A program made the translations under genes and the position numbers. The notes below the pieces were generated by a model, which did no database searches, was not told the origin of the DNA, and saw only the letters and a program-made list of their open reading frames with translations. From an uncultured Bacilli bacterium (GTDB taxonomy: Bacteria > Bacillota_I > Bacilli_A > RF39 > UBA660), in the NCBI GenBank assembly GCA_934133015.1, contig CAKPAQ010000024.1, positions 1 to 9,216 of the forward strand: 9,216 nt of DNA, given 5' to 3'. Position 1 is the stretch's first letter, and every line of letters begins with the position of its first letter. Shown here one piece after another: positions 6,173-9,216 of this stretch.

Positions 6173-6201
6173 TTGTTTTTATATAAAAAGTATGATATAA
6201 T
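6173..6201 (+). promoter_or_regulatory. Strong promoter of the two-repeat protein gene
   Basis: TTGTTT (6173-6178), a 17-base spacer and TATAAT (6196-6201) form a sigma-A promoter, with TGA directly before the -10 making it an extended -10. Transcription should start near 6208. The strong ribosome binding site GGAGGG (6214-6219) follows. Confidence 0.82.
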
Positions 6202-6227
6202 ATGCAGCAGTTTGGAGGGAAAAGGTT

Positions 6228-6908
6228 ATGCGTCGTGATACAGATAGTGTAAAGAAAAAAGTAGGAATTGTTGCTGCGATTGGAGTAATAGGATTTTATG
6301 CATTAAAATCATGTGCGGCACTTGAAGGAAATACAGATATAATTGATACTAAAAAGTCATTTAATATTGCGATAGATGAAAATGAAGATGCCATTTCAAT
6401 TACCAATATTATTAGCTACAATGATTATAGTGGATCACAAGTTCAGTTTACAACTCAGGATAATTTAGTTGTTTTAACTTCAACTATAGATACACAACTA
6501 TTAAGTCAATATAATTATAGTCTAGTAAGAGAATATGCTTTGTCATTAGCAAATGGTGATGAAAGTAAAATATATAGTTATGATGAGCTTCAAGGTATGA
6601 GTTTGGAAATGTATGAAAATTCATGGAACAAAGGTTTATTGGACTTACAATATACTTATACTCATGCTTTAATAAAGTCAGAAAATTGCCTTACCATAGC
6701 TGAAATAGATAGTTGGTCAACCTACAGTGAAGATGATAAAATTCAATTAACCCTAACTAATGGTACTACTATTTTAAAAGATATTACTGATGTAAAACTA
6801 GTTGATAATAGTAATGCTTCCGATGATAGTGTATACAACTATGCTTTATCATTAGTAGGAGATGCAGATAAAATTAATTATTACTCAGCTAAAAAATTAG
6901 TAAAATAA
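6228..6908 (+). CDS. Unrecognised exported protein with two tandem copies of one domain
   Basis: I do not recognise this 226-residue protein. The N-terminus is basic (MRRDTDSVKKK) and followed by one hydrophobic stretch (about 12-26) ending LKSC, with Cys29. This is either a membrane anchor with the rest outside, or a lipoprotein signal with an atypical lysine at -2 of the lipobox. The rest consists of two related segments, about 54-121 and 153-224. Both start with a short beta-like stretch leading to SYNDYS or SWSTYS, continue with a threonine-rich segment (VQFTTQDNLVVLTSTI or IQLTLTNGTTILKDIT), and end in REYALSLANGDESKIYSYDEL or YNYALSLVGDADKINYYSAKKL. About 30 residues join them. It has its own strong promoter and terminator and is divergent from the class A PBP gene, so an envelope role is possible but unproven. 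The start is set by GGAGGG eight bases upstream. Confidence 0.85.
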   Translation: MRRDTDSVKKKVGIVAAIGVIGFYALKSCAALEGNTDIIDTKKSFNIAIDENEDAISITNIISYNDYSGSQVQFTTQDNLVVLTSTIDTQLLSQYNYSLVREYALSLANGDESKIYSYDELQGMSLEMYENSWNKGLLDLQYTYTHALIKSENCLTIAEIDSWSTYSEDDKIQLTLTNGTTILKDITDVKLVDNSNASDDSVYNYALSLVGDADKINYYSAKKLVK

Positions 6909-6924
6909 CTTAAAAATAATACAT

Positions 6925-6956
6925 AAAAGGTGTAACATAGTTTCACTTTTTATTTT
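6925..6956 (+). terminator. Terminator after the two-repeat protein gene
   Basis: AAAAGGTG-T-AAC pairs with GTT-T-CACTTTTT around an ATA loop (one T-T mismatch and one G-U), followed by TTTTTATTTT. It separates this gene from the next operon. Confidence 0.78.
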
Positions 6957-6986
6957 GAGCTTTTTGCCCGAATTTTATAAATGTTA

Positions 6987-7014
6987 TTGAATTTATTTAA
7001 TCTTATGTTATAAT
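6987..7014 (+). promoter_or_regulatory. Promoter of the ywiB-argS operon
   Basis: TTGAAT (6987-6992), a 16-base spacer and TATAAT (7009-7014) preceded by TGT give an extended -10 sigma-A promoter. Transcription should start near 7021. The roughly 23-base leader is too short for a T-box, so argS is not controlled by a leader of that kind from here. Confidence 0.82.
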
Positions 7015-7043
7015 TGGGCTTGAGATTTTTGATGTGGTGAATT

Positions 7044-7406
7044 ATGGAATTAAGAAAAATAAAAGTAACTTTAATAACCAATACTACTAAAGAAGAATAT
7101 AATCTATTAGGTAAATATGATTTATCTAAAAATATAATTACTTATAATGAAAATAAACAACTACAGACTAAAGTAATATTAGATTTAAATAGTAGAAGTT
7201 TAACTAGAGATAATAAAGATCTAAAAGTAGATTTATTATTTGCTGAAAATGGTGAAACAACTAATGAATTATTTATTAAAGAATTAAATAAATATTTAAC
7301 CATCAAAATAAAAACTGAATATTATAATTTAACAGAAAATAGTATAGAAATAGTATATATAATTCTAGATAGTAATGATAAAATTACTTACAAAATAGAA
7401 TTTTAG
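7044..7406 (+). CDS. DUF1934 (YwiB-type) small beta-barrel protein
   Basis: The 120-residue protein fits the DUF1934 family, predicted calycin-like beta-barrels of unknown function. It consists of alternating beta-type stretches: KIKVTLITNTT, then LLGKYDLSKNIITYNE (in place of the family's 'G ... YlrYeE'), TKVILDLNSRSLTRD, a central YLTIKIKT, and the end SIEIVYIILDSNDKITYKIEF, which matches the usual closing 'ieY.L......yti'. No signal peptide or membrane segment is visible. The strongest support is context: members of this family usually sit directly upstream of argS in Firmicutes, and here the argS ribosome binding site AGGAGG starts inside this gene's TAG stop codon, so the two are translated together. 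TGGTGA (7035-7040) precedes the ATG. Sequence similarity alone would give only moderate confidence. Confidence 0.75.
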   Translation: MELRKIKVTLITNTTKEEYNLLGKYDLSKNIITYNENKQLQTKVILDLNSRSLTRDNKDLKVDLLFAENGETTNELFIKELNKYLTIKIKTEYYNLTENSIEIVYIILDSNDKITYKIEF

Positions 7407-7414
7407 GAGGAAAT

Positions 7415-9160
7415 ATGAGTATTGTTAAAGAAGTAGAAACCAATATAAAAAATCATATTATAAAAGCTGGATACAATGTTGATAATGTTATTTTAGAACC
7501 AACTAGTAGAAAAGATTTAGGTGAGTATCAAATAAATACAGCTTTCAGTTTAGGTAAAGAAAATCATTGTAATCCTAGATTAGTTGCCGAAAATATAGTA
7601 AAAGAATTAGAAACTGATTCTAACTTTAAAAATATTAACATTGCTGGACCTGGTTTTATTAATATTAGTTTCACTGATGAATTTTATTTAACTTCTATGA
7701 ATAAAATGTTAGAAAATATCGAAACTAATATTGACAAAAGTAATAGTAAGTTGGTTTTTATGGACTATGGTGGAGCTAATATTGCTAAAACTCTTCATGT
7801 TGGACATTTAAGAAGTGCTGATATTGGAGAAGCTATTAAAAGACTTACTACTACTTTAGGTTATAAAGTAATTAGTGATGTTCATTTTGGTGACATTGGA
7901 AGACAATCTGGTATGGTTATCTATGAAATGCATGAAAGATACCCTGATTTAATATATTTTAAAGAAGATTACAATGGTGAAGATGAAGAATTACCTATCA
8001 GTGAAAAAGATCTTCAAGAAATATATCCATGTGCATCTACTAAAGCTAAAGAAAATGAACAGATAATGGAACAAGTCCATGACATTACTATTCAAATTGA
8101 AAATGGTCATAAAGGTTATACCGCACTATGGAATAAAATTAAAGAACTATCAATTAAAGATATTAAAGGTATCTATAAGAGATTAAATACTACTTTTGAT
8201 TTATATGAAGGTGAAACAGATTGCTACCCATATATTCCTAAAGTAATTGAAATATTAAAGAATAAGCACCTTTTATATGAAAGTGAAGGTGCCATGGTAG
8301 TAGATGTTAAAGAAGAAACAGATAATGAACCAATGCCTCCACTGGTAGTTCTAAAAGGAAATGGTGGTACCGTTTATCAAACAAGAGAATTAGCTACTCT
8401 ATTATCAAGAGAAGAAAGATTCCATCCTGATGAAATATGGTATTTTACTGATAATCGTCAAGAATTATACTTTAAACAAGTATTTCGTGTAGCTAAAAAA
8501 GCTGGCATAGTCCCGGCAACAACCAAGTTAAAATTCTTTGGTTTTGGTACTATGAATGGTAGTGATGGTAAACCTTTTAAGACTCGTGATGGTGGCGTAA
8601 TGAACTTAACTGATTTAATGAATATGGTAAAAGAAATAACGGCTAGTAAAATTAATACTGACCTAGTTCGTGAAGAAGATAAAGATGAAACAAGTGAAAA
8701 AATATCGATAGCTGCCCTAAAATATGCTGATTTACTCCCATATAGAAGTAAAGATTTTATATTTGATGTAAGTAAATTTGCTGATTTAGATGGTAAAACT
8801 GGTCCATATTTATTATATTCAACAGTACGTATTAAATCTTTATTAGAAAAATCAAATGAAGATTTAGTTAGTTTAAAATTAAAAGTAATAACTACTGAAA
8901 CCGAAAAAGAAGTTATGCGCACTCTATTAGAATTACCAACTATCTTAAATAGTTCCTTTGAATCAAAGTCAGTGAATGATATAACCGATTATTTATATAG
9001 ACTAACAAGTAGTTATAATAAATTTTATTCAGAAAATCATATTTTAACCTGCAGTGATAATGCTCAAAAGGAATCTTGGTTAGCTTTATCTAAGTTAGTT
9101 AGAAATACCAATTTATTGCTTTTAAATATTTTAGCGATAGAAGTTCCAGAAAAAATGTAA
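7415..9160 (+). CDS. argS: Arginyl-tRNA synthetase
   Basis: ArgRS is a class Ia enzyme that charges tRNA-Arg with arginine using ATP in the cytoplasm. The 581 residues include the N-terminal additional domain (about 1-85, ending near AGPGFINISF), the catalytic signature GGANIAKTLHVGHLRSADIG with the HIGH box as HVGH at 128-131, SDVHFGDIGRQSGM at 154-167, the GGTVYQTRELATLL region at 317-330, and MNGSDGKPFKTRDGGV at 380-395, which takes the place of KMSKS in this family. The anticodon-binding DALR domain follows from about 455 (DLDGKTGPYLLYSTVRIKSLL), and the protein ends in the typical VPEKM. It is full length, slightly longer than the common 550-560. AGGAGG (7405-7410) gives a strong start coupled to the upstream gene. 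No terminator is seen in the 56 bases after it. Confidence 0.97.
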   Translation: MSIVKEVETNIKNHIIKAGYNVDNVILEPTSRKDLGEYQINTAFSLGKENHCNPRLVAENIVKELETDSNFKNINIAGPGFINISFTDEFYLTSMNKMLENIETNIDKSNSKLVFMDYGGANIAKTLHVGHLRSADIGEAIKRLTTTLGYKVISDVHFGDIGRQSGMVIYEMHERYPDLIYFKEDYNGEDEELPISEKDLQEIYPCASTKAKENEQIMEQVHDITIQIENGHKGYTALWNKIKELSIKDIKGIYKRLNTTFDLYEGETDCYPYIPKVIEILKNKHLLYESEGAMVVDVKEETDNEPMPPLVVLKGNGGTVYQTRELATLLSREERFHPDEIWYFTDNRQELYFKQVFRVAKKAGIVPATTKLKFFGFGTMNGSDGKPFKTRDGGVMNLTDLMNMVKEITASKINTDLVREEDKDETSEKISIAALKYADLLPYRSKDFIFDVSKFADLDGKTGPYLLYSTVRIKSLLEKSNEDLVSLKLKVITTETEKEVMRTLLELPTILNSSFESKSVNDITDYLYRLTSSYNKFYSENHILTCSDNAQKESWLALSKLVRNTNLLLLNILAIEVPEKM

Positions 9161-9168
9161 AAAAATTG

Positions 9169-9197
9169 TTGCTTTTATCTACAAATAATGGTATAAG
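9169..9197 (+). promoter_or_regulatory. Promoter for the gene beyond the right edge
   Basis: TTGCTT (9169-9174), a 17-base spacer and TATAAG (9192-9197) preceded by TGG form a plausible extended -10 sigma-A promoter. It implies a gene starting soon after the window ends. Confidence 0.6.
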
Positions 9198-9216
9198 AAT
9201 AAATGACTATTTATAG

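Noticed and set aside
6909..7043. A T-box or other riboswitch ahead of the argS operon
   Set aside because: The promoter at 6987-7014 leaves only about 23 bases of leader, and the upstream part is taken by the terminator of the preceding gene.
8458..8922. A 154-codon open frame on the minus strand inside argS
   Set aside because: It is antisense to conserved catalytic and DALR-domain coding sequence, has no ribosome binding site and resembles no protein. The same holds for the short antisense frames inside the symporter gene (1141-1356, 1950-2168, 2137-2319) and over the ung start (2312-2539).
1..9216. TGA read as tryptophan (mycoplasma code)
   Set aside because: Tryptophan is always TGG in conserved positions and no gene contains an in-frame TGA, so the standard bacterial code fits.

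Overview
The window is a strongly AT-rich stretch of ordinary bacterial chromosome, densely packed with housekeeping genes and with no mobile element, RNA gene or CRISPR array visible. The gene set points to a low-GC Firmicutes lineage on the Bacilli/Erysipelotrichia/Mycoplasmatota side. It has a cell wall, shown by a class A penicillin-binding protein, and probably an endospore-forming ancestry or lifestyle, shown by a GerQ-type spore coat protein. Every tryptophan is read as TGG and no open frame is interrupted by TGA, so TGA is not recoded to tryptophan. All ten stops visible are TAA or TAG.

Layout. Positions 1-582: the 3' end of a gene that may be walJ/yycJ, then rlmH eight bases later, closed by a hairpin terminator. 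Positions 593-2362: a small XRE-family regulator behind a promoter region carrying two inverted repeats, then an AGCS-family amino acid:sodium symporter (start corrected to 1076). Positions 2365-3628: ung with its own extended -10 promoter, converging on a minus-strand LemA-family gene. The two stop codons sit symmetrically in one 26-bp perfect palindrome that also works as terminator. Positions 3664-6067, minus strand: the class A PBP gene followed by gerQ. gerQ has a candidate mother-cell (sigma-E-like) promoter inside a 33-bp imperfect palindrome. Positions 6068-6227: a divergent promoter region; the PBP leader can fold so that its Shine-Dalgarno sequence is paired. Positions 6228-6956: an unrecognised membrane-anchored or lipoprotein-like protein made of two copies of one domain of about 70 residues, with a strong promoter and a terminator. 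Positions 6987-9160: a DUF1934 (YwiB-type) gene and argS in a tight two-gene operon. A good extended -10 promoter at 9169-9197 starts a gene beyond the window.

How it fits together. The neighbourhoods walJ-rlmH, ung near gerQ, and ywiB-argS are, from memory, familiar from Bacillus, which supports the assignments. Most genes are independent housekeeping units: ribosome methylation, uracil repair, arginine charging and amino acid uptake. The envelope-related genes (LemA, GerQ, PBP and the two-repeat protein) are clustered in the middle. I see no clear undescribed multi-gene system. The best leads are the two-repeat secreted protein, the gerQ control region and the PBP leader hairpin.
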